Origin: Paenarthrobacter nitroguajacolicus | Lineage (GTDB): Bacteria > Actinomycetota > Actinomycetes > Actinomycetales > Micrococcaceae | Direction of reading: 5' to 3' | Assembly: GCF_007786235.1 (NCBI RefSeq) | Contig: NZ_VNFK01000006.1 | Span: 281,091 to 345,090, forward strand | Length of the DNA: 64,000 nt | In this document: piece after piece, positions 37,388 to 48,052 of the stretch | Position numbering within the stretch: position 1 is the first letter of the stretch | How the letters are laid out: each line of letters begins with the position of its first letter | Position numbers and translations under genes: made by a program | The notes under the pieces: generated by a model | The model's database searches: none | What the model was told of the DNA's origin: nothing | What the model saw: only the letters and a program-made list of their open reading frames with translations

Positions 37388-38281
37388 CTAGGCAAGAACC
37401 CTGAGGCCACCCGGAACAATGTCGACCACGACCGGCAGCTCAGCGATGCGCTCGCCGTCAGCGTAGGCAACCACGCCCGCTGCTTCCAGCCGCACGTTCC
37501 GGACGCGCCTGATCTCCACGGCAGGGTGGGTGGTGTGCTTTCCGGCAAACACTGTGGGAAACACCGCGAGAAAGCGGATCCTGGACAACGGCTTGACCAC
37601 GAACAGGTCCAGCCACCCGTCGTCGGGCAAGGCATCCGGAGTAATCCTCATGCCGCCGCCGATGGACTGGCCATTTGCCACAGAAATCAGCAGCGCAGGC
37701 TGCCGCCACGTCTCCTCGTCCGCTGTCACGGTGTACTCGATGGGCCGAAACGAGCCGAGCTCCCTCAACATCGCCAGGTTGTAGCGGCTCTTCCCCCGCG
37801 GCCAGCGCCACCTGTTGGCGCGTTCGTTGACTGCGGCATCAAACCCGGCAGAGAGGACGCCGGCAAAGTAGGTACTGGTGCCAGCCGCACTCACCCGGCC
37901 GAGGTCCATTGTGCGTCCACCCGCCTCCAAGGCGGCCATGATTTGGCGGCAGGCGGCGGCGGTGTCCTTCAGTGGCACCTCCAACAGCCTGGCGACGTCG
38001 TTGCCCGTCCCACTGGGAACAATGCCGAGGGGTGTGTCCAAACCCGCGAGCGCGTTGACGCCCAAATGAACCATTCCGTCGCCGCCCACCACCACCAACG
38101 CATCAACCTTGGCTCCGGTGGCAAGGGTCTCGTTAACAAGCCGCCTCAAGGCGTCATAGCCATCCGCCTCAAGGACGACGACGTCCCACCCGGCGTCGCG
38201 GAAGTGGCCTGCGGCTTGGTGCCCTGCATTGCTGGTGCGGCCGAAGGCAGCCGCGGGGTTGATGGCTAAGGCGATCCTCAT
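37388..38281 (-). CDS. Diacylglycerol/lipid kinase family protein (DagK-like)
   Basis: About 297 residues from ATG 38281. GGDGMVHLGVNAL (the GGDG motif) and GIVPSGTGNDVAR mark the DAGK catalytic family; the C-terminal YADGERI fits too. Such enzymes phosphorylate diacylglycerol or related lipids at the membrane. The true start is uncertain: GTG codons at 38320 and 38302 are also in frame and no candidate has a clear ribosome site. It is divergent from the DnaJ-like gene. Confidence 0.87.
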   Translation of the reverse strand: MRIALAINPAAAFGRTSNAGHQAAGHFRDAGWDVVVLEADGYDALRRLVNETLATGAKVDALVVVGGDGMVHLGVNALAGLDTPLGIVPSGTGNDVARLLEVPLKDTAAACRQIMAALEAGGRTMDLGRVSAAGTSTYFAGVLSAGFDAAVNERANRWRWPRGKSRYNLAMLRELGSFRPIEYTVTADEETWRQPALLISVANGQSIGGGMRITPDALPDDGWLDLFVVKPLSRIRFLAVFPTVFAGKHTTHPAVEIRRVRNVRLEAAGVVAYADGERIAELPVVVDIVPGGLRVLA

Positions 38282-38442
38282 CGGAGGGTTGGTGGGGTGC
38301 ACGGGTTCCGGAGGATTCACAGCCCGAATTATGCCAGCCGGGAACCAGCAGCCATGGTGCCAACGTTCACATAGTGGCTGGATAAACTTGCCTGTACCGC
38401 GCTTTCCCGGAGCGGACCGAAATTTTAGAGAAGGGCCCATGC

Positions 38443-39387
38443 TTGGCCGAGGGCAGCAGTTCGCACTATCAGGTTCTCCGAGTGTCCGTCACAGCCACGG
38501 ACAAAGAGATCAAAGTCGCCTACCGTAAGGCTGCCCGGAAGGCCCACCCCGACCACGGCGGTGAAGCGGAGACGTTCCGGCGGGTAACCCTCGCGTATGA
38601 AACCCTGATCGACCCGCAGCGAAGGGCCGAATACGATCGCAGGTACGCAAGCGGAACCTCAGGCCGCACCCAGGCACGGCCAGGCGACTATTCGGGCACG
38701 CCGGCACCGGGCCCCTCCGCCACCACCAACGTCAAACGACCCCAGGCCCAGCGCAATACGGCAGGCGATCCCCCGGTCTACGTACCGGCTTTTGACGATC
38801 CCAACGAGGTCCCCCTCATCACTGCTGCGGAAGCAGCCCAGCAAGTCCACGGACTCCCCCGCAAGCGGGGCATCTTCGGCGCCGAAGCCCGCATCCAACG
38901 CGAAATGCGCACCGTCCAGCTCATCACCCGGCAGGTCCTTCCCGCGATTCCCGCTGCCCGCCTGATCAATGGGCTGCGCTCGCCATCGGACAACAACCAC
39001 ATCGACCATGCGGTCCTGTCCGGCTACCGTTTGGCGTTGGTCGGCTCCATGCTGCTGCCCAAGGGTGCGTACGCCTGGGACGGCCATTCCCTGCGCCATG
39101 GCGGCCGTTCGGTCGCTCCCCCACAATTGGCGCATATCGTCCGCCACATGCAGGACCTCTTCCCCGAACTCAACGTCACCGGCTGGGTGGTGCTGCATGG
39201 TCCCGACGGCAACCTCCATGAACCGGTCATCGACCACTACGGCAAAAGCCAGTCCAGCCTCCCCACCGTCGAGGTAGTCAATGGTGCGGGACTGGTCCGG
39301 GGACTCAAGCAATTCCTCAGCTCGGGTCCGGCGCCAAACACCGTGGTGGTCCCGGTCCTGGCGCGACTGCTTCGCGGAATGCACTAG
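38443..39387 (+). CDS. J-domain protein with NERD-like C-terminal domain
   Basis: 314 residues. The N-terminal J domain (about 6-68) has the HPD tripeptide in AHPDHGG, which stimulates Hsp70 ATPase. After a disordered linker (about 70-125), the C-terminal region contains NNHIDHAVLSGYRLALVGSM and later GAYAWDGHSLRHGG. This resembles the NERD (nuclease-related) domain, but without a convincing catalytic set. There is no zinc-finger region of true DnaJ, so it is a specialised co-chaperone. The start is TTG 38443 with GAAGGG upstream; the ATG four bases earlier is out of frame. Confidence 0.8.
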   Translation: MAEGSSSHYQVLRVSVTATDKEIKVAYRKAARKAHPDHGGEAETFRRVTLAYETLIDPQRRAEYDRRYASGTSGRTQARPGDYSGTPAPGPSATTNVKRPQAQRNTAGDPPVYVPAFDDPNEVPLITAAEAAQQVHGLPRKRGIFGAEARIQREMRTVQLITRQVLPAIPAARLINGLRSPSDNNHIDHAVLSGYRLALVGSMLLPKGAYAWDGHSLRHGGRSVAPPQLAHIVRHMQDLFPELNVTGWVVLHGPDGNLHEPVIDHYGKSQSSLPTVEVVNGAGLVRGLKQFLSSGPAPNTVVVPVLARLLRGMH

Positions 39388-39439
39388 GTCCGGCCTGCAG
39401 GCGGCGGGCCCGCTGCCACGGGCTGACTAAGATGGGACA

Positions 39440-39907
39440 GTGTTCCGCATCCTCTTCCACACCCCAGAAATCCCGGGCAATACGGGCAATGCCATTCGTC
39501 TGGCCGCCATCACGGGAGCAGAGCTCCATCTGGTGGAGCCCCTCGGTTTCGATTTTTCCGATGCCAAACTGCGCCGTGCCGGCCTGGACTACCACGATCT
39601 CGCGGTGGTCACGGTCCATAAGGACATCGATGCCGCGTGGACGGCCCTGCAGCCCGAACGTGTCTTCGCCTACACCTCAGACGGCGAAACCTCCTACACG
39701 GACATCAGCTACCGCGAAGGCGATGTCCTGATGTTCGGCCCGGAATCGGTAGGCCTCCCTGACTGGCTCAAGCAGGACCCACACGTCACCGCACGCGTGC
39801 GCCTTCCCATGAAGCCGTCGCTTCGATCCCTCAACCTGGCCAATGCTGCCTCAATCGCCGTGTTCGAGGCCTGGCGGCAGAACGGATTCGCGGGCGCCAA
39901 GATGTAG
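39440..39907 (+). CDS. trmL: tRNA (cytidine(34)-2'-O)-methyltransferase TrmL
   Basis: 155 residues of SPOUT/TrmH fold. The N-terminus FRILFHTPEIPGNTGNAIRLAA, the middle MFGPESVGLP and the C-terminal LPMKPSLRSLNLANAASIAVFEA are the three SPOUT motifs, including the trefoil-knot SAM site. It methylates the ribose of the wobble base in some Leu tRNAs. The start is GTG 39440. It lies 52 bases after the J-domain gene on the same strand. Confidence 0.93.
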   Translation: MFRILFHTPEIPGNTGNAIRLAAITGAELHLVEPLGFDFSDAKLRRAGLDYHDLAVVTVHKDIDAAWTALQPERVFAYTSDGETSYTDISYREGDVLMFGPESVGLPDWLKQDPHVTARVRLPMKPSLRSLNLANAASIAVFEAWRQNGFAGAKM

Positions 39908-40097
39908 TCCCATCCAACGGCGTCTCAGCACCGAATACCTTATGCAGGGACAGACCCTGGCTGGGACATTCATTGAGGGAGCCTACGTGACCGCGCTGCA
40001 GACCCGGGTGATGGCACCAAGCCGCTGCACCGCCGCGCATGCGTTCCAAGCCTGTCGTGCTGCCGGTTTCAAACGGGACGACATATGCTGGACGGTG

Positions 40098-40703
40098 ATG
40101 GACACCCCCAACAATCCCGGCCCCCCGGTCTTCGAAGCCACAGGCACCGCTACTGACCTGAATTCGCAGCTGGCTGGTTTGCTCGAGCTCGTGGCAGCAG
40201 GCGATCAGCAAGCATTCGCCGAGTTCTACCGTCTGACCTCCCGGCGCGTCTTTGGCATGGCCCGGCGCGTCCTCATAGACCCTGACCTCAGCGAGGACGC
40301 CACCCAGGAAGTCTTCATCCAGGTGTGGCAAGGAGCAGCCAAGTTTGATCGCGCCGCAGGGAGCCCCCTGGCGTGGCTTATGACCATTGCCCATCGCCGC
40401 GCCATCGACCGTGTGCGTGCCGTGCAGGCCGCCACGGACCGCGAAGCCAAGTATGGTGCAGCAAGCCAGGACCCGGACAGGGATCTCGTCGCGGATGAGG
40501 CCGACAGCAACCTTGAGGCTGAAGCCGTCAGCCGGTGCCTCGGTACGCTGACGGATACCCAGCGCGAGTCGGTTCGCCTCGCCTACTATGGCGGACTGAC
40601 CTACCGCGAGGTCGCTGAGCACCTCGGTGCCGCCGTTCCGACCATCAAGTCCCGCATCCGCGATGGACTCTTACGCCTGAAGACCTGCCTGGGGGTGGGT
40701 TGA
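40098..40703 (+). CDS. sigK: ECF RNA polymerase sigma factor SigK
   Basis: 201 residues. Sigma region 2 (EFYRLTSRRVFGMARRVL, then DATQEVFIQVW) and region 4 (RESVRLAYYGGLTYREVAEHL) are clear; the whole resembles the SigK subgroup. The start is ATG 40098. The frame stays open upstream to 39843 and overlaps trmL, but that part has no family similarity. The anti-sigma gene follows after one base, which supports the identity and implies co-transcription. Confidence 0.92.
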   Translation: MDTPNNPGPPVFEATGTATDLNSQLAGLLELVAAGDQQAFAEFYRLTSRRVFGMARRVLIDPDLSEDATQEVFIQVWQGAAKFDRAAGSPLAWLMTIAHRRAIDRVRAVQAATDREAKYGAASQDPDRDLVADEADSNLEAEAVSRCLGTLTDTQRESVRLAYYGGLTYREVAEHLGAAVPTIKSRIRDGLLRLKTCLGVG

Positions 40704-40704
40704 T

Positions 40705-41538
40705 ATGAGTGAAACCACTGGTGGAGGCTTTATCCGCAGAATGTTTGCCAACGACATCCCAACAGACCTCGCCGAGGGCCGCGTCCTCGAGCTGGCGGAG
40801 ATCTATGCCTTGGACGCCGTCAGCGACGACGAACGGGCCATGATCGACGACTACATCAAGGACGCCCCCGAGGGCCCGGAGTTTCTTGAGAGGGTGCGCC
40901 AAGCGCGCGAGACCTTGGCTGTCAGTTTTGCCCCCGAAGAGGAACCGCCTGCGGCCCTCTTCGACAACATCATGGACCGCATCACCAAGGATGCGGTGGC
41001 CCAAACAGTCGCGGAGCCGGCAGCCCCCGCGGCAGCAGCCCCCGCCGTCGACGATCTCGCAGCCGCCAGGGCGAAGCGCGAGGAGCGTCAACGCACCGGT
41101 GGTGCGCGTCGGTGGATCGTAGGGGCAGCAGCCGCGGCCGTCATTGCGCTCGGTGGAATCGGTGTGGGTGCGTACGTCTCTGCACAGAACGATCCCGTCA
41201 ACCAGGTGCTGCAGGCCCAAGACGTCCAGAAACAGTCCGCCGCAGTTCCTGGTGGCGGAACGGCTACCATCTCAGCGTCGTCGGCCAAGGACTCCTTCGT
41301 CGTCTTGATGGATGGCGTGGCTCCCGCGCCGGATGGCAAGGTCTACCAGCTGTGGACGCTGCCCAAGGACGGCTCCGCACCGGTCCCGCAGGGCACCATG
41401 GACGCCCAGACGCTCTCCAAGCCGGCAGTCGTCAAGGGCCTGTCCTCTGCGTCGTCGGTGGCCATCACGGTGGAACCCACCGGTGGATCCACCGCCCCGA
41501 CCACGGCACCGGTCCTGGTGGTGGCACTGAACGCTTGA
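40705..41538 (+). CDS. rskA: Anti-sigma-K factor RskA
   Basis: 277 residues. The cytosolic anti-sigma domain (about 1-100, with ELAEIYALDAVSDDERAMIDDY), an Ala/Pro-rich spacer, one membrane helix (about 136-158) and the extracellular RskA domain (VLMDGVAPAPDGKVYQLWTLP) are all visible. The family holds SigK inactive at the membrane until regulated proteolysis releases it. It is adjacent to sigK with one intervening base and followed by a strong terminator. Confidence 0.93.
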   Translation: MSETTGGGFIRRMFANDIPTDLAEGRVLELAEIYALDAVSDDERAMIDDYIKDAPEGPEFLERVRQARETLAVSFAPEEEPPAALFDNIMDRITKDAVAQTVAEPAAPAAAAPAVDDLAAARAKREERQRTGGARRWIVGAAAAAVIALGGIGVGAYVSAQNDPVNQVLQAQDVQKQSAAVPGGGTATISASSAKDSFVVLMDGVAPAPDGKVYQLWTLPKDGSAPVPQGTMDAQTLSKPAVVKGLSSASSVAITVEPTGGSTAPTTAPVLVVALNA

Positions 41539-41555
41539 TGAACAAGGCTTTAAGC

Positions 41556-41597
41556 TCGACGGCGGCCGTCCCACCTTAGGGGGACGGCCGCCGTCGA
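41556..41597. terminator. Strong bidirectional terminator after sigK-rskA and gntP
   Basis: TCGACGGCGGCCGTCCC pairs perfectly with GGGACGGCCGCCGTCGA around a short loop, followed on the plus side by TATTTATT. It lies between the convergent rskA and gntP genes. Confidence 0.88.
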
Positions 41598-41620
41598 TAT
41601 TTATTGGTAATTTCCGGCAG

Positions 41621-43024
41621 CTACAACACGAGCGACAGAAGCATCACGAATCCGAAGCCCACCACGGAGATCAGGGTTTCCATGACGGACCACGTCTTGA
41701 ATGTCTGACCCACAGTCAGGCCGAAGAGTTCCTTGACCAACCAGAACCCGGCGTCGTTGACGTGGGACAGGAACAGCGAGCCGGCCCCGATGGCCAGGGC
41801 CAGCAGTGCTGCGTGCGTGGGGCTCAGGCTGCTGGCCAGAGGCGCCACAATGCCCGCCGCCGTGACTGTGGCGACGGTGGCTGAACCGGTGGCAAGCCGG
41901 AGGGCCACTGCCACAATGAAGCCGAGCACCAGGACGGACATATTGGCGCCCTCGGCCCACTTCTTGACGGCGTCGCCCACGCCTGCGCCGATCAGGGTCT
42001 GCTTGAAGCCGCCACCGGCGCCCACAATGAGGAGGATCGCCGCAATCGGCCCCAGGCTTTCACCCAGCTTGGCCGTGATCCTGCTACCGGTGAAGCCCAC
42101 GGCGTAGCCGAAGGTCACGATGGCCAGGAGTACCGCCAGCGTCATGGCCACCAGGGGCTGGCCGACGAAGTCGAAGAAGATCCGGATCGCGGGTGCCGTC
42201 TCGGGGTTCGGCCAGATGATCCCGCCCAGAGCTTTCAACAGCATCAGGACGACGGGGAAGATGATGGTCAGCAGGGTCACCAGGAACGACGGCTGACGCT
42301 TGACCTCGCTAAGGTCTGCCGCGTGCTGGGTGTCGATGCCACCTGCTACTGCTGGTGCGTCAACAGGGACCCACCGGGCAGCCAGCCTCGAGAACAGCGG
42401 GCCACAGATGATGACCGTGGGAATCGCGACGAGGATACCCAGGCCAAGGGTGGTTCCGAGTTCGGCCTTCACTGCGCTGATGGCAATGAGCGGACCCGGA
42501 TGCGGAGGCACAAGCCCGTGCAGTACGGACAGTCCTGCCAAGGCCGGGATGGCGATTCGCATCAGCTTCATCTTGGATCTCTGGGTCACCAGGACGATCA
42601 CGGGAAGCAGCAGCACCAGTCCGATTTCGAAGAACATCGGCAACCCGATGATCACGGCGACGAGCGTGATCATCCAGACGAGCTTGTTCCCGCTGGCTTT
42701 GGCCAGCAAGGTGTCCACCACCCGGTTGGCTCCACCGGAGTCGGCCAGCAACTTCCCCAGCATCGCCCCGAGGGCAATCAGCAGGCCGACCTCCTTAAGG
42801 ACGCCTCCCACGCCGTCTTCGAAGTTGGTGATGACCTTGCCCAGTTCAACACCGGACGCCAGGCCAACGAAGGCGGAACCCAGGACGAGGGCCAGGAACG
42901 GATGAAGCTTGAGCTTGGCGATCAGAACCACAATCAGGGCGATGCCCAGCGCCGCCACCACAAGCAGTTGGGTGTCGTGCGCGGTCCATTCCTGCACTTG
43001 CGTCGCGGTTTCCAGCGCCCTCAC
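41621..43024 (-). CDS. gntP: Gluconate:H+ symporter, GntP family
   Basis: 467 residues with about a dozen hydrophobic helices. GntP hallmarks are FLALVLGSAFVGLASG, GLSVLHGLVPPHPGPL and ILLIVGAGGGFKQTLI. It imports gluconate with protons across the membrane. The start is GTG 43024, forming a GTGA overlap with the gluconokinase stop, so the two are coupled in one operon. Confidence 0.93.
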   Translation of the reverse strand: MRALETATQVQEWTAHDTQLLVVAALGIALIVVLIAKLKLHPFLALVLGSAFVGLASGVELGKVITNFEDGVGGVLKEVGLLIALGAMLGKLLADSGGANRVVDTLLAKASGNKLVWMITLVAVIIGLPMFFEIGLVLLLPVIVLVTQRSKMKLMRIAIPALAGLSVLHGLVPPHPGPLIAISAVKAELGTTLGLGILVAIPTVIICGPLFSRLAARWVPVDAPAVAGGIDTQHAADLSEVKRQPSFLVTLLTIIFPVVLMLLKALGGIIWPNPETAPAIRIFFDFVGQPLVAMTLAVLLAIVTFGYAVGFTGSRITAKLGESLGPIAAILLIVGAGGGFKQTLIGAGVGDAVKKWAEGANMSVLVLGFIVAVALRLATGSATVATVTAAGIVAPLASSLSPTHAALLALAIGAGSLFLSHVNDAGFWLVKELFGLTVGQTFKTWSVMETLISVVGFGFVMLLSLVL

Positions 43025-43566
43025 GGGGTGGTCGTTTCGGTGCCTGCGCCAACGGGGCGGAGATCAAGGCGTTCAATGACCTCGTCTGCTTCTTCGGCAG
43101 GTGACGCCGAAACGCACAGCGAGATGTAGTTCTCGTCCTCCGTGGGTTCCTCGAGCGCATCGAACTGCGATTCCAGGAGCGATGGCGGCATGAAGTGTCC
43201 ATGCCGGGAAGCGAGACGGTCGGAAATCTTGTCCTTGCTTCCCTGCAGGAAGACGAACACGACGCCTTCGCCCCGGAGCACGTCACGGTACTTCTTTTTC
43301 AGGGCCGAGCACGTAATGATGGCCGGCACTCCAGCATCAGCACGCTCCCGGATCCACTCCGAGATGATGTTCAGCCACGGCCAGCGGTCCTCATCACTGA
43401 GGGCCTGCCCCGAGTGCATCTTGGCCACATTCGCCTCCGGGTGGAGGTCGTCGCCCTCGGCGAGGTCCCAGCCCAGCTTGCCGGCCAGAACGCCGGCTAC
43501 GGTCGATTTCCCAGAACCGGAGACTCCCATAATCACCAGTACGGGTTGTTGCGCAGTCTTCGCCAT
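43021..43566 (-). CDS. gntK: Gluconokinase GntK
   Basis: 181 residues. The P-loop GVSGSGKST lies near the N-terminus, followed by GDDLHPEANVAKMHSGQALSDEDRWPWL, the gluconokinase signature, and VFVFLQGSKDKISDRLASRHGHFMP. It converts gluconate to 6-phosphogluconate for the pentose phosphate pathway. ATG 43566 was chosen over the TTG just upstream; GGAAGG lies nine bases before it. It is the first gene of the gntK-gntP unit. Confidence 0.95.
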   Translation of the reverse strand: MAKTAQQPVLVIMGVSGSGKSTVAGVLAGKLGWDLAEGDDLHPEANVAKMHSGQALSDEDRWPWLNIISEWIRERADAGVPAIITCSALKKKYRDVLRGEGVVFVFLQGSKDKISDRLASRHGHFMPPSLLESQFDALEEPTEDENYISLCVSASPAEEADEVIERLDLRPVGAGTETTTP

Positions 43567-43586
43567 CAAAGTCTGCCTTCCTCGAA

Positions 43587-43599
43587 TAAATATGATTTA
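43587..43599. promoter_or_regulatory. Palindrome TAAAT-ATG-ATTTA upstream of gntK, candidate operator
   Basis: A perfect five-base inverted repeat around ATG, 21 bases before the gntK start, in an AT-rich patch of otherwise GC-rich DNA. Its position suits a repressor site in the gntK leader. No regulator gene adjoins it and the assignment is tentative. Confidence 0.3.
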
Positions 43600-43640
43600 A
43601 CCGAGATCAAGCATATGACACGGGTTACACCACGGCAACG

Positions 43641-44420
43641 TCAGAAGCCGGCGATCGTGGTGGATCCGTTGACGGCCACTACATGGAAGTACTCTGCGCT
43701 CGCTCCGGCGGGAAGGCCCGCGCGCTCCCCATTGCCAAGCATCATGGCCCTGACCACCCGTTCCATGCCCTCGATATCGGGGTGCTGGCTTGCATGGACC
43801 CGGATGGCTTGGAGCTTGGCGTCGACATGCCCGGAAACATCCACAAAGTGGTTCTCCCGTGACTCGGGGCTGGAGATAAACCACAGCCACGGCAGCTTGA
43901 AGGCATCAAGACCGGCTTCAGCCAGTTCCGGGTAGGCGAAGGGGTTCTCCACGGCAGGATAGACAGCCCGAGTCACCGCCTCGCCCGCCGCGAGATGGTC
44001 CGGGTGACTCTTCTGGAGGCGGTCCCAGTTCCGTTCCGGGTGCATCGTGAGCACGATGTCGGGCCTGATTTCACGGATCAGCTTCACCACCTGCTTGATC
44101 ACGCCGTGCGTCGGTTCGAGGTACCCGTCGCGCTCGTGAAGATAGTGGATGTCCGTGACACCCACCAGGGCCGCTGCCCGCTCTTGTTCCTCTACCCGCA
44201 GTTCGATGATCCGTTCCCGGTCCACGGGATCAAAGCCGCCGGCGTCGCCGTCGGTCATGATGCAATAGCTGACGTGGACTCCTGCTGCCGTCCAGGCTGC
44301 GATGGTCCCCGCAGCCCCGAAGTCGATGTCGTCGGGATGGGCAGTAAAACAAAGCACCCGCTCAACGCGCTCCGTGGAGGCGTCGAACGGGCTCTTCGCT
44401 GACGGTACGTCAGTAGGCAA
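43641..44420 (-). CDS. PIG-L family deacetylase
   Basis: 259 residues. The zinc motif AHPDDIDFGAAG at the N-terminal side and later SHPDHLAAGEAV match the LmbE/PIG-L family, which includes the mycothiol enzymes MshB and Mca and various N-acetylglucosamine deacetylases. Which substrate is used here cannot be told. The start is TTG 44420, only five bases after the etfA stop, so it is probably the last gene of the etfB-etfA transcript. Confidence 0.85.
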   Translation of the reverse strand: MPTDVPSAKSPFDASTERVERVLCFTAHPDDIDFGAAGTIAAWTAAGVHVSYCIMTDGDAGGFDPVDRERIIELRVEEQERAAALVGVTDIHYLHERDGYLEPTHGVIKQVVKLIREIRPDIVLTMHPERNWDRLQKSHPDHLAAGEAVTRAVYPAVENPFAYPELAEAGLDAFKLPWLWFISSPESRENHFVDVSGHVDAKLQAIRVHASQHPDIEGMERVVRAMMLGNGERAGLPAGASAEYFHVVAVNGSTTIAGF

Positions 44421-44425
44421 AGGGA

Positions 44426-45379
44426 TCAGCCTTTCCGCTTCTTGATTTCCGCGGTGGCCTGCGGGAGAACCTTGAAGAGGTCGCCGATGATGCCGTAGTC
44501 GGCGATTTCAAACACCGGCGACTCGGCATCCTTGTTGATGGCCACGATGACCTTGGAGGTCTGCATACCGGCTTTCTGCTGGATGGCTCCGGAAATACCC
44601 GCCGAGATGTACAACTGCGGGGAAACCGTGACACCCGTCTGTCCGACTTGGGCGTCGTGTCCGATCCAGCCGGCATCAGTTGCGGCCCGGGAGGCACCAA
44701 CAGCTGCGCCCAGGGCGTCAGCAAGCTCCTCAACAGGCCCAAAATCTCCATCGACGCCACGCCCACCCGCCACGACGATCCTGGCGTCGCTGAGGTCAGG
44801 ACGGCCGCTCACGGGCTTCTCGGTCCTCGCGGCGATGCGGGCGGAGTTCGCTGCCGCGTCGGTCGGAACGTCCACCGTGGCGGTTGCCGGAGCAGCCCCG
44901 GCACCAGCAGGTGCAGGCTCAACGTTGTTGGCCTTGACAGAGAGAACCGTTACCGGAGTGTTTGCCTTCGCCGTGGTGTTGTAGGAGCCGGCAAGAACCG
45001 ATTTGTGGGCCGTGCCATCGGCCTCCACGCCGACAACGTCCGTGATCACACCCGCGTTCAGCTTGATGCCGAGCCTGCCCGCGATTTCCTTGCCCTCAGG
45101 CGAGTTGTCGAGCAGGACGGCCGTGGCACCGGAAGCTGCCACAGCCGCCGCCAGGTAGGCGGCCTTTGGACCAACCAGATACTGGTCGAGGTCGTCCACC
45201 GACGGTTGGAAGACCGTCGTGGCACCGTAGGCACCCAAGGTGGCTGCGACGTCGTCGTTCAACTCGCCGGTGATCGCGACGGCGGTCTCCCCGAGCGAGC
45301 GGGCGATGGTCAGGAGCTCAAGGCTGCTCTTCTTGAGCGCAGCTCCCGGGTTGTCAATGAAAACAAGTGCATTTGCCAT
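44426..45379 (-). CDS. etfA: Electron transfer flavoprotein, alpha subunit
   Basis: 317 residues. The C-terminal FAD-binding domain is complete: [22 protein letters not shown], then [24 protein letters not shown], and a final [15 protein letters not shown]. With EtfB it shuttles electrons from acyl-CoA and other dehydrogenases to the respiratory chain. It begins 14 bases after etfB and reads with it. Confidence 0.96.
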   Translation of the reverse strand: MANALVFIDNPGAALKKSSLELLTIARSLGETAVAITGELNDDVAATLGAYGATTVFQPSVDDLDQYLVGPKAAYLAAAVAASGATAVLLDNSPEGKEIAGRLGIKLNAGVITDVVGVEADGTAHKSVLAGSYNTTAKANTPVTVLSVKANNVEPAPAGAGAAPATATVDVPTDAAANSARIAARTEKPVSGRPDLSDARIVVAGGRGVDGDFGPVEELADALGAAVGASRAATDAGWIGHDAQVGQTGVTVSPQLYISAGISGAIQQKAGMQTSKVIVAINKDAESPVFEIADYGIIGDLFKVLPQATAEIKKRKG

Positions 45380-45393
45380 GATTGGAGTCCCCT

Positions 45394-46197
45394 TTAGAGC
45401 AGCTTCTGTGCGGCAAGGAAGTCGACCAGCTTGATGCCGGCGTCGCCTTCGTCGGTGATGATGGTGCCCGCTGTGCGCGGCGGGCGGGCATCAGCAGACT
45501 CCACGACCGTCCAGGAGCCCGCCAAGCCGACCTGCGAGGCGTCCACGCCGATATCGGCCAGTGACAGCGAGGCAATCTTCTTTTTCTTGGCGGCCAGGAT
45601 GCCCTTGAAGTTGGGGTAACGCGGCTCGTTGATCTGGTCGGTGACCGAGACGACCGCAGGCAGCTGCGCTTCCACAGTTTCCGAGAAGTGGCCGGCATCG
45701 CGGCGGGCAGTCACCTGGCCTCCCGCGACCTCAAGGCTGGAAGCAAAGGTCACCTGCGGGAGCGACAAGCGCTCCGCGAGCTGGGCCGGGACCAGCGACG
45801 TCTCACCGTCGGTGGATGCCATGCCCGTCAGGATCAGGTCTACCGGGCGCCCATCGGCCGCAAGGTGGCGAATCGCTGCAGCGAGAGCCAACGAGGTAGC
45901 CGCGGCATCCGAACCCGCCAGAGCGTCATCGCTGAGGTGGACACCGGAATAGGCGCCGATCTGGAGCGACTTCTTGACGGCGTTGACCGCCCCGGACGGG
46001 CCCATGCTCAAGGCAATGACCTCATTGCCCGCCTTCGGTCCACCGCGTTCTTCCGCCAATTGGAGAGCTGCCTCCAGGGCGTACTCGTCCAGTTCGGACA
46101 AGATGCTCTCATCGCGGTCTGTTGTGTTGGCAGGACCAGTAATGTGCCGGTCGAACTGCGCGTCCGGGACGTGCTTGACCAGAACGACAATCTTCAA
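45394..46197 (-). CDS. etfB: Electron transfer flavoprotein, beta subunit
   Basis: 267 residues from TTG 46197, giving the family N-terminus KIVVLVKHVPDAQ; a GTG at 46209 would add four residues and cannot be excluded. GGAAG lies five bases before the TTG. The AMP-binding segment LILTGMASTDGETSLVPAQLAE and the C-terminal RYPNFKGILAAKKK agree with EtfB. It is the first gene of the etfB-etfA unit. Confidence 0.95.
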   Translation of the reverse strand: MKIVVLVKHVPDAQFDRHITGPANTTDRDESILSELDEYALEAALQLAEERGGPKAGNEVIALSMGPSGAVNAVKKSLQIGAYSGVHLSDDALAGSDAAATSLALAAAIRHLAADGRPVDLILTGMASTDGETSLVPAQLAERLSLPQVTFASSLEVAGGQVTARRDAGHFSETVEAQLPAVVSVTDQINEPRYPNFKGILAAKKKKIASLSLADIGVDASQVGLAGSWTVVESADARPPRTAGTIITDEGDAGIKLVDFLAAQKLL

Positions 46198-46371
46198 TGT
46201 CTCTTCCACTGTCTTCGAAGCAGCCTTCCATGCTTGTGGACGGCCAACCGCAACAGCGTGGCCGTGAATTGCCCAGCGCGTGGGCTCGTCCTAGCTAAGC
46301 ATATTGTCCGCAGAAAACCACTCCCAGCGTTAACCCCTGTTTCAGTTGCCCCCGCGCCGCCGGGAACGGCT

Positions 46372-46410
46372 CGACGGCGGGCCGCACCTGGGGGGTGCAG
46401 CCCGCCGTCG
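46372..46410. terminator. Stem-loop between etfB and the HtrA gene
   Basis: CGACGGCGGGC and GCACC pair with GGTGC and GCCCGCCGTCG, with one bulged base on each side, followed on the plus side by TTGTTTGAT. It lies just beyond the stop of the HtrA-type gene (46430), where its minus-strand transcript should end. Confidence 0.75.
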
Positions 46411-46429
46411 TTGTTTGATGTCTTGCTGC

Positions 46430-48052
<1,623 letters not shown>

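Noticed and set aside
39843..40097. Upstream extension of sigK overlapping trmL
   Set aside because: The extra 85 codons have no sigma-factor similarity and overlap trmL; ATG 40098 gives the normal family length.
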